Source: DATFVJ01 sp035517695 | GTDB taxonomy: Bacteria > Actinomycetota > Actinomycetes > Streptosporangiales > Streptosporangiaceae | Assembly (NCBI GenBank): GCA_035517695.1 | Contig: DATIYI010000423.1 | Span: 1-64,000, forward strand | DNA length: 64,000 bases | Direction: 5' to 3' | Shown here: piece after piece, positions 1 to 8,205 of the stretch | Position numbering within the stretch: the stretch's first letter is position 1 | Layout of the letters: each line of letters opens with the position of its first letter | The notes under the pieces: generated by a model | The model's database searches: none | What the model saw: only the letters and a program-made list of their open reading frames with translations | Told to the model about the DNA's origin: nothing | Program-made: the position numbers and the translations under genes

Positions 1-120
1 CGACAGCTCCACCCGCAGCACCGCGTTCTCGCTGTCCTTCGCCTCCACCACAGCCCGCAGCCGGGCCAGCAGCTCACGCTGCTCCCCGGCACCGCCAGGC
101 AGATCGGGCTCATCGGACAC
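1..120 (-). CDS. N-terminal end of an IS66-like transposase (partial)
   Basis: Reading leftward from a GTG at 120, the frame stays open to the window edge. It encodes about 40 residues beginning VSDEPDLPGGAGEQRELL, followed by a charged stretch with LARLRAVVEAKDSENAVL that looks like the leading coiled coil of actinobacterial IS66-type transposases. No clear ribosome binding site precedes it. The rest of the gene lies outside the window, so it cannot be said whether the element is intact. The next 800 bases hold only decayed mobile and transport genes, which fits an insertion hot spot. The family call rests on the coiled-coil pattern and is tentative. Confidence 0.4.
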   Translation of the reverse strand, partial: MSDEPDLPGGAGEQRELLARLRAVVEAKDSENAVLRVELS

Positions 121-337
121 AAGCCGCAAGCATGTTCAACCAGAACTGCAACTTCAAGCAACCGCTACGGCGTGTCGCACAGCGCAGTCGCCCTGCAGCC
201 CCCTGAATGGACACCGTGCTTTGTCGTCGCCGTCCGGGCAATTGGGGGCACAACCGCCGCGGGTGAGGCCGGCCATTGCGACGTCGTGATCCACCTGGCG
301 GCTGTCCCGGCAGGTGCCCGGTGACAGGCGCATCCGC

Positions 338-670
338 CTGGTGTGGGCGCTGGTTGTCATGGCATTCAGCCTGGTTAACGCGGGGACGTTCAACACCTAC
401 ACCGGGGCGTTCCAGGTGCTGGCGTTCGGCAACATGTGGCGCCGGTTCAAGTCGGTGTCGGTGCTGGTCCGCCTCATCCCGTTCTGCATCGTCAGGCGGC
501 GGCGTGGTGGTCGCGCTGCTGGGCTACAAGTCGTTCGTCACGAACCTGTCGAACTTTCTGGACGTCCTGCTGGTGCTGTTCATCCCGTGGTCGGCGGTCA
601 ACCTGGCCGACTGCTTCGTGGTCCGCCGCGCCCAATACGACGTTGGCGCGTTCTTTGGGGCCGGGTGAGC
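338..670 (+). pseudogene. NCS1 purine/cytosine permease remnant, frameshifted
   Basis: Two reading frames together resemble the C-terminal half of an NCS1-family nucleobase permease. The first frame gives VWALVVMAFSLVNAGTFNTY and continues to about base 490. The second takes over near base 505 with VVALLGYKSFVTNLSNFLDV and later FIPWSAVNLADCFVVRRAQY, ending at a TGA at 666-668. The last block matches the conserved end of transmembrane segment 10 and the following loop (family pattern: PWSAVNL.DY.LVRR). Several transmembrane segments and both ends are missing. It is a dead fragment, not a short protein. Confidence 0.6.
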
Positions 671-684
671 CGGGGCAGCTGCGC

Positions 685-945
685 GTGGTGGAGCAGCGGT
701 ACCGGGCGGTGCTGAAGGTCCTGGACGAGGGCTCTTCTGTGATCGAGGTGGTCCGGCGGTATGGGGTGGCGCGGCAGACGGTGCACAAGTGACTGCGCCA
801 GTATGCCAGCGACGGTCTGGGTGGGCTGCCAGACCGGAGTTCGCTGCCGGTGTCGTGACCGCATCAAATGGGTTCGGAGGTTGAGGCGTGGGTCGTGGGG
901 CTGCGGCGGGCGCATCCGGGGTGGGGGCGCCGATTGACCTGCCGC
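685..945 (+). pseudogene. IS481-family transposase N-terminal remnant
   Basis: Translation from a GTG at 685 gives VEQRYRAVLKVLDEGSSVIE, then VRRYGVARQTVHK, a helix-turn-helix typical of the start of IS481/IS3-like transposases. A TGA replaces the expected tryptophan codon after HK (bases 790-792). Beyond the stop the same frame continues with LRQYASDGLGGLPDRSS, and a later frame gives GSEVEAWVVGLRRAHPGWG, both expected for this family. The DDE catalytic domain is absent. The element is inactive. Confidence 0.65.
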
Positions 946-1151
946 GACCGGCCGCCGGGCGGCTTCTGGGCGGCTTCAGCATTTCCGCAGCAAACCCCCA
1001 AGGGAATAGGCGATAGCTCTTACGCCTCTCTTAACAGTGACCTGGCCTACTTGAAGGTGGACGACCCAAGCCCGGCTTTGACGCTGGGCGCGGGCCGCAG
1101 GACAGAAGTGCTGTCCGGGAACATAGCCTGTTCCGATCGAAGGTGATGAGG

Positions 1152-2885
1152 ATGCAAGATCACGGGCACGAGAGGGAGCAGGACCCCGCGTCCCCCAGCA
1201 GCGGCGAGGAGACCCTGGCCTACGGGACCAGCGGCGAGCCGACGCCTGCCGATTGGCGCGCAGGCCACGAGGGACCCTTCTCCGGGACCGGCAGCGACCA
1301 GCCAGGCTACGCAGCGAGCAGCCCGCAGACGGACGCTTTCTGGGTCAGCAATCAGCAGGCACCGAGCTACGGTGCAGCGAGCCAGCCCGGCTACGGCGCG
1401 GCAGGCCAGCCCAGCTACGGCGCGGGAAGCCAGCCCTACGGTGCGGGAAGCCAGCCCAGTTACGGCGCAAGCCAGCCCAGTCCTGGCGCGGGGAGCCAGC
1501 AGGCGCCCCCGTATCCAGGCTCGTGGCAACCGCCGGGCGCAGGCAACTGGCCGCCGCCACCTGGATCATCGTTCGGGCAGTGGGGTGCGCCACCCCAGCC
1601 GCCACCCCGGCGTGGCCGACGGGCCCTGGCCTTCGCCGTGGTCGCGATCGTGGGCGTCGGGATCGGGGCGGCCGCCTCGTTCGGCCTCGCGAACAGCGGC
1701 TCACAGCAGTCATCGTCCAGCCCGGGCGCTAGCGCGGTCCCGACGCCTGGCTCGTCGCGCGCACCGCTACAGAACACGGGCACCAGCAACATCAACGCTC
1801 AGGCGATCTCCAACGCGGTCTCGCCGTCGGTTGCCGACGTGACATCCAAGCTCACGTATAACAACGAGACCGCCGAGGGCACCGGTATCGTGATCAGCTC
1901 CTCCGGCCTCGTGCTGACGAACAACCACGTGGTCGATGGCGCCACCACGGTGACGGCGCAGATCGACGGCGCCGACCGCACCTACACCGCGCGCATCCTC
2001 GGCACGGACAAGACTGACGATGTATCGCTCCTTCAGTTGCAGGGTGCGTCAGGCCTCAAGGCAGCCGCAATCGGAGACTCGTCCAAGGTCGCCGTCGGCG
2101 ATCCGGTTGTCGCCCTGGGCAATCAGGGCGGCCAGGGCGGCGCGCCAGCCGTGACCTCAGGCTCGATCACCGGCGTGAACAAGTCCATCACCGCAGGCGA
2201 CGAGGGAAGCTCGGACACTGAGACCCTGCACGGAATGCTGCAGACGGACGCGTACATAGCAGCGGGTGATTCTGGCGGACCGCTGGTGAACTCCTCAGGC
2301 CAGGTCATCGGTATGGACACCGCGGCGGCGAGCAACGGCGGCAGCACGGGCGGCTTCGGCCAGGGCTCTCAAGGCGGCCAAGGCGGAAGCACCAGCCAGG
2401 GCGGGAACATTGGGTTCGCGATCCCGGTCAACAACGCGCTGTCCATCGCCAGGCAGATAGCGGCAGGGCAGAGCAGTTCCACCATCCAGATCGGCACGCG
2501 CGGCTTCCTCGGCGTGGGCGTGGCGGACATCAGCACGGGCTGCGATTCCGGCCTCGGCGGCTTCGGCGGCAACGGCGGCTTCGGCGGCAGCGGCGGCTTC
2601 GGCGGCAGCGGGGGCAACGGGGGCAGCAGTGGCGGATCTACCGCCCCGGCCAACTCCGGCGCGCTCGTCTGCCAGGTCTACAGCGGCACGCCGGCACAGT
2701 CCGCGGGTGTGGCGGCCGGCGACGTCATCACCGCCGTCAACGGCACGACCGTGACCTCGGCGGAGTCCCTGACCACGGCGATGCAGTCCAAGCGACCAGG
2801 CAACAGCGTCTCGCTGACGTGGGTGGACACCAGTGGCCAGCAGCACACCGCGACGGTTACTCTCGCCACGGGCCCGGCCAACTGA
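1152..2885 (+). CDS. HtrA-like membrane-anchored trypsin-type serine protease with PDZ domain
   Basis: A membrane-tethered S1C protease, probably in extracytoplasmic protein quality control. In order: about 150 residues rich in Gln, Pro, Ser, Tyr and Gly with repeated SYGAGSQP units; one membrane helix (about 160-182); a trypsin fold with the triad His (NNHVVDG, about 259), Asp (DDVSLLQL, about 290) and Ser (GDSGGPL, about 374); and a C-terminal PDZ domain (GTPAQSAGVAAGDVITAVNG). Two Gly-rich insertions, one after the catalytic serine and one before the PDZ domain, are longer than usual. The ATG at 1152 is chosen because AAGG at 1140-1143 lies 8 bases upstream; a GTG at 1143 is also possible. 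A strong hairpin follows the stop, so it is likely monocistronic. Family and triad are clear; the substrate is unknown. Confidence 0.93.
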   Translation: MQDHGHEREQDPASPSSGEETLAYGTSGEPTPADWRAGHEGPFSGTGSDQPGYAASSPQTDAFWVSNQQAPSYGAASQPGYGAAGQPSYGAGSQPYGAGSQPSYGASQPSPGAGSQQAPPYPGSWQPPGAGNWPPPPGSSFGQWGAPPQPPPRRGRRALAFAVVAIVGVGIGAAASFGLANSGSQQSSSSPGASAVPTPGSSRAPLQNTGTSNINAQAISNAVSPSVADVTSKLTYNNETAEGTGIVISSSGLVLTNNHVVDGATTVTAQIDGADRTYTARILGTDKTDDVSLLQLQGASGLKAAAIGDSSKVAVGDPVVALGNQGGQGGAPAVTSGSITGVNKSITAGDEGSSDTETLHGMLQTDAYIAAGDSGGPLVNSSGQVIGMDTAAASNGGSTGGFGQGSQGGQGGSTSQGGNIGFAIPVNNALSIARQIAAGQSSSTIQIGTRGFLGVGVADISTGCDSGLGGFGGNGGFGGSGGFGGSGGNGGSSGGSTAPANSGALVCQVYSGTPAQSAGVAAGDVITAVNGTTVTSAESLTTAMQSKRPGNSVSLTWVDTSGQQHTATVTLATGPAN

Positions 2886-2901
2886 GGTAGCCAGATGTGG
2901 G

Positions 2902-2936
2902 AGGCCCGGTCCGGTGGGGCCGGGCCTTTCATTTGA
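2902..2936 (+). terminator. Intrinsic terminator after the HtrA-like gene
   Basis: AGGCCCGG (2902-2909) pairs with CCGGGCCT (2920-2927) and is followed by TTCATTT. A second inverted repeat, GACCCGGC with GCCGGGTC (2935-2953), follows at once. The pair sits between the convergent protease and dapE-like genes and could stop transcription from both sides. Confidence 0.7.
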
Positions 2937-2987
2937 CCCGGCCCCGCCGGGTCGGGCCTCTCGCGCGTTCGCCAGGCCCGACATCTG

Positions 2988-4058
2988 CTACCGCGAGGAC
3001 GGCGACGCCAGCCAGGCGCGCATCCGCGCCTCGCACTCGGGGATCTGCGCGAGCTCGACGTACTCGTCCTGGCTGTGCGCGATCTCAGGGATACCTGGAC
3101 CGTAGTTGACCGCGGGTACCCCGAGTGCGGCGAACCTGGCGACGTCGGTCCAGCCGAGTTTGGCACGCGGCGGGCCGCCGACGGCAGCGACGAACGCTGC
3201 CGCGGCAGGCTGATCCAGCCCAGGCCTGACACCTCTTGCGACGTCGATAATCTCTACCTGCCACGAGGCGAACGTGTCACGCAGGTGCTGCTCGGCCTGG
3301 CTCACGTTCCGGTCCGGAGCAAAACGGAAGTTGACTGTCACCACGCACGAATCTGGGATCACGTTCCCGGCCACCCCGCCGGCGATGCGGACCGCGTTCA
3401 GCCCCTCACGGTAGACCAGGCCGTCAACCTCGGGCCGGCGCGGCTGGTAACCGCGAAGGACGTCGAGCACGTTGGCCGCCTCATGGACCGCGTTGCGGCC
3501 CATCCACGATCGGGCGCTGTGCGCACGCTCGCCCGGCACTAGGACCTCGGCCCGCATCGTGCCCTGGCAGCCGCCCTCCACCACGCCATCGGTCGGCTCC
3601 ATCAGCACGGCAAAGTCACCAGCCAGCCAGTCCGGATGGTGGCGGCTCAGCCGGAGCAGGCCGTTTCTTTCCGCCTCGACCTCTTCGCAGTCGTAGAACA
3701 CGTAGCTGACGTCACGTTCCGGCTGCGTCACTGTGGCGGCAAGCCGCAGGGCTGTCGCGATGCCGCCCTTCATGTCGGTCGTACCGCACCCGTACAACCG
3801 GTTTCCTGCACGCCTGGACGGTAGGTTGCCCGCGATGGGCACCGTGTCGATGTGGCCGGCCAGCACGACCCGTTCCGCGCGCCCGAGGTGAGTCCGGGCG
3901 ACCACCGCGTTCCCGTCGCGGTCCACCGACAGGTGGGCAAGGCCGTCAAGCGCCGCCTCGATCGCCGTGGCGAGCGCTTCCTCGTCGCCGCTGACGGAGG
4001 CGGCGTCCACCAGGCAGGCGGTGAGCGCCGCGCCGTGCATGGACAGGTCGAGTTCCAT
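2988..4058 (-). CDS. dapE: Succinyl-diaminopimelate desuccinylase (M20 metallopeptidase family)
   Basis: Predicted to hydrolyse N-succinyl-LL-2,6-diaminopimelate to succinate and LL-diaminopimelate in the lysine/peptidoglycan pathway. The 356-residue protein has the M20 pattern: metal His and Asp in GHIDTVP and GTTDMKGG, catalytic Glu-Glu in DCEEVEAE, a further ligand in LMEPTDG, and the C-terminal His in EIAHSQDEYV. Length and the order of motifs fit actinobacterial DapE. The C-terminal GWTDVARF segment also agrees. No dapC or dapD lies beside it, so the exact amide substrate is inferred from family resemblance. It is convergent with the protease gene and is transcribed from the side carrying a 43-bp tandem repeat. 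Confidence 0.88.
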   Translation of the reverse strand: MELDLSMHGAALTACLVDAASVSGDEEALATAIEAALDGLAHLSVDRDGNAVVARTHLGRAERVVLAGHIDTVPIAGNLPSRRAGNRLYGCGTTDMKGGIATALRLAATVTQPERDVSYVFYDCEEVEAERNGLLRLSRHHPDWLAGDFAVLMEPTDGVVEGGCQGTMRAEVLVPGERAHSARSWMGRNAVHEAANVLDVLRGYQPRRPEVDGLVYREGLNAVRIAGGVAGNVIPDSCVVTVNFRFAPDRNVSQAEQHLRDTFASWQVEIIDVARGVRPGLDQPAAAAFVAAVGGPPRAKLGWTDVARFAALGVPAVNYGPGIPEIAHSQDEYVELAQIPECEARMRAWLASPSSR

Positions 4059-4140
4059 GTCCCGTAAGGGTAGCCCGGCCGCGGGTCGGCGCCCCAGACA
4101 GCGTCAGGCGGCCTGCCGCGTCACCCCGCGGAGCCGTTTA

Positions 4141-4226
4141 GACCTATGGCCCCGGGGGGACGACTCCCCGGGATCCCCCCGCAGACCTATGGCCCCGGGG
4201 GGACGACCCCCCGGGATCCCCCCGCA
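4141..4226. repeat. 43-bp direct tandem duplication with G/C palindromes
   Basis: Two copies (4141-4183 and 4184-4226) differ at one base. Each begins GACCTATGGCCCCGGGG and contains GGGGGGACGA facing CCCCGGGATCCCCCC, giving strong self-complementarity. The repeat lies about 85 bp upstream of the dapE-like start. Similar runs occur at 11410-11460, 43790-43900 and 56997-57025. Confidence 0.85.
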
Positions 4227-4304
4227 GACTGTAGCGGGCCGCTCACTCGTGGATGAGAATCCGCCGATGCCGACGGGGTGCGAGCCCTCATGCTGCCCCC
4301 TGTG

Positions 4305-5273
4305 TCAGTTTGTGCCGCCCATGTTGGTCGTGGCGGCGATGAGCGCCGTCAGCACCACTGCGACGGCTGGGCGCCGCACGCTGGCCGCGCGGGCAACCGC
4401 GTAGACATTTCTGGCCAGAGTGCCGGGAAGCGCACGCACCATGACCGGCCTGTTGTCCGCTCCCCCGCCCGCGAACCGCTCCACCCCGCGCTTACCTGGA
4501 CCTGCGGTGTCGGCGGCGAGGGTGAGCTCCGGAATGACGGCGATCCCTATTCCCCTGGCGACCAGGCCAAGTATTGTCGCGAGCCCCTCGAACTCCCAGG
4601 GCACAGGTAGCGCGCCTCCGACACCGGCGAGGAGCCAGTCCACAGCCTGCCTGGACGGCTCGCCCGCCGGCGCCGCCATCCACGGCTCCTCACGCAGCCG
4701 GCGGAGGTCAACGGGCTGCGCGGGGTCGGCCATCCAGTGACCCCACGGCACCACGAGCACGAGCGGGTCGCGGATCAGGTGATACATGCGCAGAACGCCC
4801 GCGTCATCTGCTGGCAGGCGGCCTGACCAGTCGTCGACGAGCGCGACATCCACCTCACCCGATCGGACCTGGCGCAGTGCTTCGCCTCGCCCCGTCTGGC
4901 GCAGCAGCAACGTCAGTGCCGGATACTCGCGCAGACTACGCGCGAGCGCGGGCGCGAAAGCGACGGCCGCCGTCGGAAATGCCGCCACGACAACCCGCCC
5001 GGACGGTGTCTGCGTGTGGGCGGACAGGTCAACCTCCGCCGCCTCGACCATCGCGAGGATCTGCTCGGCGTGCTCGGCAAGACGCCGGCCTGAGTCGGTG
5101 AGCTCGGCACTGCGCGCCGTTCGGTCGAGCAGGGCGGCGTTGGCCTCCCGCTCTAGCCTGGCTAGCTGCTGTGACACAGCGGACGGCGTGTAACCGAGGG
5201 CCGCCGCGGTGGCCGCGATACTGCCCCGGCTGGCGAATTCCTTCAGCAGCCGCAGCCTGTGCAAATCGAGCAT
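4305..5273 (-). CDS. LysR-family transcriptional regulator
   Basis: A 322-residue LysR regulator. The N-terminal winged helix-turn-helix (MLDLHRLRLLKEFASRGSIA, then AAALGYTPSAVSQQLARLE) covers residues 1-60 and is followed by the linker helix. The effector-binding domain starts near residue 92 (GRVVVAAFPTAAVAFAP). It is transcribed divergently from the aminotransferase gene, with about 150 bp between the start codons, the usual layout for a LysR protein and its target. The C-terminal 30 residues (ARAASVRRPAVAVVLTALIA) extend past the normal domain end. The ligand is unknown; an amino acid or keto acid would fit the neighbour. Confidence 0.9.
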   Translation of the reverse strand: MLDLHRLRLLKEFASRGSIAATAAALGYTPSAVSQQLARLEREANAALLDRTARSAELTDSGRRLAEHAEQILAMVEAAEVDLSAHTQTPSGRVVVAAFPTAAVAFAPALARSLREYPALTLLLRQTGRGEALRQVRSGEVDVALVDDWSGRLPADDAGVLRMYHLIRDPLVLVVPWGHWMADPAQPVDLRRLREEPWMAAPAGEPSRQAVDWLLAGVGGALPVPWEFEGLATILGLVARGIGIAVIPELTLAADTAGPGKRGVERFAGGGADNRPVMVRALPGTLARNVYAVARAASVRRPAVAVVLTALIAATTNMGGTN

Positions 5274-5422
5274 TAGTGAATCTTAGGCTATGCGTCGCAT
5301 ACCCCCGCTTGTCCTGTCGCTTCCTAGCGGTGAGGCTGGAAAGCGGTGGCCGGAAAACCGGCCTGACGCCGTCCCCCGCTGCGCGTCGTCGACCATCCCG
5401 CATCTGAGGAGTGAGCTACCCC
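5274..5422. promoter_or_regulatory. Divergent LysR/aminotransferase promoter region
   Basis: The 149-bp gap between the two divergent starts contains ATGCGTCGCAT (5289-5299), a perfect inverted repeat around one central base, 16 bp from the LysR start codon. LysR proteins often bind such imperfect dyads in their own promoters. The binding role is inferred from position. GGAGTGAG at 5408-5415 is the ribosome binding site of the aminotransferase. Confidence 0.45.
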
Positions 5423-6742
5423 ATGCCGATGGCTGGGTTGATCGTGCCCGCAGTCGAGTCCGACTTCGCCGGACCGCCCATCACCGTATCCGCCACCCTT
5501 GCCGCAAACGAGATCCTCGCCAGCAGGCGCAGGGCCGGAATCCCCGTCCTTCCACTCGCATTCGGGGAAGCCGGCCTCCCTGTCCACGCCGCCATGCGCG
5601 AAGCGCTCGCCGCCGCGACTGGTTACGGCGACTATGGCCCAGTCGCCGGCGTGACCTCGTTGCGCGAGGCCGCCGCAGGCTATTGGCAGCGACGCGGCCT
5701 GGTTACCGAACCTGGACAGGTGGTATGCGGGCCAGGAAGCAAGCCGTTGCTGTTCGGCCTGCTGCTGGCCATCGGCGGGGACGTGGCAGTGCCCAAGCCG
5801 AGCTGGGTGAGTTACGCGACGCAGGCGGCGCTCATCGGTGTCCAGCCGCACTTTGTGCCCACACCGCCGGGCGAGGGTGGCATCCCCGACCCTTGCCTCC
5901 TGGCCAGGAGCGTGCGGGAGGCGCGCGTCGCCGGGCGTGAGATCCGCTCTGTGGTGGTCACGCTGCCTGACAATCCGACTGGCACCCTCGCCGGGACCGG
6001 GACCATGCGCATGCTCTGCGCGACCGCCGCGGACCTTGGACTGATCATCATCTCGGATGAGATTTACCGTGACCTCGTCCACGACCCCGGTCAGGTGGTG
6101 CCGAGTCCCGCGGCAATGGCGCCGGACCGCACTGTGGTGACGACGGCGCTGAGCAAGAGCCTAGCGCTCGGCGGCTGGCGGACCGGGGTCGCAAGATTCC
6201 CAGCAGGAAAGCACGGCGCCGCGCTGCGTGACCGGCTACTCGCCATCGGCAGTGAGATCTGGTCCACGCCGTCGGGGCCGATCCAGCGGGCCGCGGCGGT
6301 TGCCTTTACCGAGCCTGCGGCGCTCACACAGCGAATCGCGGCGAGCCGCCGCCTGCATGCCAGCGTGGCGCGGGCGGTCGCCGCCAAGTTCACCGCGGCC
6401 GGCGCGCGAGTGCCACCACCACAGGCGGCGTTCTATCTGTATCCCGACTTCGGTGCCGCACGCGACCATCTGTGCGACATGCACGGGGTGACGACCGCCG
6501 CCGGCCTGAGTGCGCTGCTGCTCGACCGTTACAGCACCGGCGTGCTTGCGGGTAGTGCCTTCGGCGACGATCAGTCCGCGCTCCGCCTTCGGGTCGCCAC
6601 CAGCCTGCTCTACGGGAACACGGAAGCCGAGCGAGAAGCAGCGCTGACGGCGAACGATCCGCTAGCACTCCCCTGGATCGCATCCGCCCTGGCACGCATC
6701 GAGGAAGTGCTCGAGGATCTGACCGGTTGCCCTGCGGCCTGA
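5423..6742 (+). CDS. PLP-dependent class I/II aminotransferase
   Basis: A fold-type I aminotransferase of about 440 residues. Visible motifs are the substrate-side YGDYGPVAGVTSLREA, the cofactor-binding DNPTGTLAG, the PLP-ring Asp and Tyr in IIISDEIYRDLV, and the Schiff-base lysine in TALSKSLALGGWR. The C-terminal Arg that binds the substrate carboxylate is probably in ALRLRVATSLL. The amino donor and acceptor cannot be told from sequence. The GTG at 5411 follows GAGGA directly and is too close; ATG 5423 has proper spacing from GGAGTGAG. It is probably controlled by the divergent LysR protein. Confidence 0.88.
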   Translation: MPMAGLIVPAVESDFAGPPITVSATLAANEILASRRRAGIPVLPLAFGEAGLPVHAAMREALAAATGYGDYGPVAGVTSLREAAAGYWQRRGLVTEPGQVVCGPGSKPLLFGLLLAIGGDVAVPKPSWVSYATQAALIGVQPHFVPTPPGEGGIPDPCLLARSVREARVAGREIRSVVVTLPDNPTGTLAGTGTMRMLCATAADLGLIIISDEIYRDLVHDPGQVVPSPAAMAPDRTVVTTALSKSLALGGWRTGVARFPAGKHGAALRDRLLAIGSEIWSTPSGPIQRAAAVAFTEPAALTQRIAASRRLHASVARAVAAKFTAAGARVPPPQAAFYLYPDFGAARDHLCDMHGVTTAAGLSALLLDRYSTGVLAGSAFGDDQSALRLRVATSLLYGNTEAEREAALTANDPLALPWIASALARIEEVLEDLTGCPAA

Positions 6743-6853
6743 CATGGGCGACGGCGCCAGCGCGAACGCCGGATCATGCGCCGGATCCCGGGTCGTGACC
6801 GGCGCGCGAGAGCTCGCTTGTTGCGGACTTGTCCACGATAAGCGAAGGTTTAG

Positions 6854-7672
6854 CTACAGAGCGTTCCCGGGCTGGAGGGGGAGCAGGCCGGGGCGCTTAG
6901 GCTCTAGGCCATCGCCAGAAGAAATGCCGCGCAGGCGCCTGCCGACCCACGGCGCAGCGTACCGACGCGCCCACTGGACATCCAGGCGCCGCATCGTGAG
7001 CCAGCCGCTGGCCGCCACGGGTGGCCACGGGTCCCGCCAGTCGGCGCTCACGGGCACGCCCAGCACCTCGGATATCCGCAGCGCTACCCGTTGATGGCCG
7101 CCAGGTGACAGATGCAGCCGGTCGGAGCTCCACGCCCGGGCATCACGCAACGGCGGCATCGCCCACAAATCGACCAGGTAACACTGCCGCTGGTCAGCGA
7201 TCGCGCGCAGGTGCATGTTGTAGGTGGCGATCTTTCCGCGCAGCAGCCTGAGGACGGGAAAGTGCGCGGTGTCGAAGCCGGTAAACACCACGACCTCGCA
7301 GCCGGCCGCCTGCAGGCTCGCCACGGCATCATCGAAGATCCCGGCGAGGACATCCGGGTCCGCTCCTGGGCGCAAGATGTCGTTCCCGCCAGCGGCGATG
7401 CTCACCAATTCCGGCCCCATCCGGGCGGCGGCCGGCACCTGTTCCGCTGCCACCTGGCCGAGCCGCTTGCCCCGGACGGCGAGGTTCGCGTAGCGCAGGC
7501 CCGGATTGTGCCCGCCGAGGAGGGCGGCGAACCTATCGGCCCAGCCGCGGTAACGCCCTGTGGAGTCGAGATCATCGAGTCCTTCCGTGAAACTGTCGCC
7601 GAGAGCGACGAACGACTCGATCCTGGGGAGGGACTGGCGATCATACACGGGAAACATTTTGCCAGCGGTCAC
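6854..7672 (-). CDS. SGNH/GDSL-type hydrolase
   Basis: A 272-residue SGNH hydrolase acting on an ester or acetyl group. Block I has the nucleophile in VALGDSFTEG (Ser about 27), block II a Gly in NLAVRGKR, block III the Asn in AAGGNDILRP, and block V the Asp and His in SSDRLHLSPGGHQR. No signal peptide is evident, so it is probably cytoplasmic. The GTG at 7672 has no clear ribosome binding site; an ATG six codons in (GKMFPVYD) is an alternative. The last 60 residues, rich in Arg and Trp, are outside the catalytic fold. The substrate is unknown. Confidence 0.85.
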   Translation of the reverse strand: MTAGKMFPVYDRQSLPRIESFVALGDSFTEGLDDLDSTGRYRGWADRFAALLGGHNPGLRYANLAVRGKRLGQVAAEQVPAAARMGPELVSIAAGGNDILRPGADPDVLAGIFDDAVASLQAAGCEVVVFTGFDTAHFPVLRLLRGKIATYNMHLRAIADQRQCYLVDLWAMPPLRDARAWSSDRLHLSPGGHQRVALRISEVLGVPVSADWRDPWPPVAASGWLTMRRLDVQWARRYAAPWVGRRLRGISSGDGLEPKRPGLLPLQPGNAL

Positions 7673-7766
7673 GCACTATTTCGCCAGCAGCCACCCGTTC
7701 GCGGGCCGGGCGCCCCGACAGCACCATGGACGAGCACCCCCGGACACTACCCGCGGACGGCACCCC

Positions 7767-7802
7767 CGGACGGCACTCCCCAGACGGCACTCCCCAGACG
7801 GC
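7767..7802. repeat. 14-bp GC-rich tandem repeat
   Basis: GACGGCACTCCCCA occurs twice in tandem and is followed by a third partial GACGGCAC. Related CCCCCGGAC units flank it from 7737 to 7825. The period is not a multiple of three and no gene is present here. Confidence 0.75.
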
Positions 7803-7947
7803 ACGGCTCCCCCGGACGGGCGCCCCGAACTGGGCGGCCACGGCGGACTTCGCCAGCTAATGGCCGGTAACATGTGCGGATACCAGTGTGTCCCATGAGG
7901 CCTGTGATTCGGCACAGCACATCACGGCGTGTTCTGATATGGTCTGC

Positions 7948-7961
7948 TGATAACGTTGTCA
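7948..7961. promoter_or_regulatory. LacI-family operator overlapping a minus-strand promoter
   Basis: TGATAACGTTGTCA is a 14-bp palindrome with one mismatched pair and a central CG, the classic shape of LacI/GalR-family sites. On the minus strand TTGACA sits inside it and TATCAG lies 17 bp further on, forming a plausible -35/-10 pair pointing toward the SGNH gene. The LacI gene starts 245 bp to the right, so autoregulation or control of the SGNH gene are both possible. Confidence 0.6.
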
Positions 7962-8205
7962 AAAGTGATGAAGGCCACATCGGCGTACGGTCGGTGCAGT
8001 GAACGCATCGCCGCGTGCGGTCCAGCGGGGAATCCGATGCCCTGCGAGACCCAGAGCGGAACAAGCCAGCCCGCCCAGGTGATGCCGGCCTTCATGAGCC
8101 TTGCGCCCTACTGCGCTGCGTCGCTCGCGCGGCCGATTCGGTCGGTGATCAGGTGACGCTGCGTGGGTACGCTCCAGTCCACAGCTAACAAAGAGGTCGC
8201 AGGCC

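Larger units (their letters stand above)
7673..8205. other. Intergenic region between SGNH hydrolase and LacI regulator
   Basis: This 533-bp stretch holds no convincing gene. It contains GC-rich short repeats at 7735-7830 and the LacI-type operator at 7948-7961, both listed separately. A 57-codon minus-strand reading frame (7922-8095) has weak codon bias and no relatives I recognise. Confidence 0.5.

Noticed and set aside
7922..8095. A 57-codon minus-strand frame starting MKAGITWAGWLVPLWVSQG
   Set aside because: No ribosome binding site at proper distance, weaker third-position GC than real genes here, and it runs over the LacI operator and promoter.
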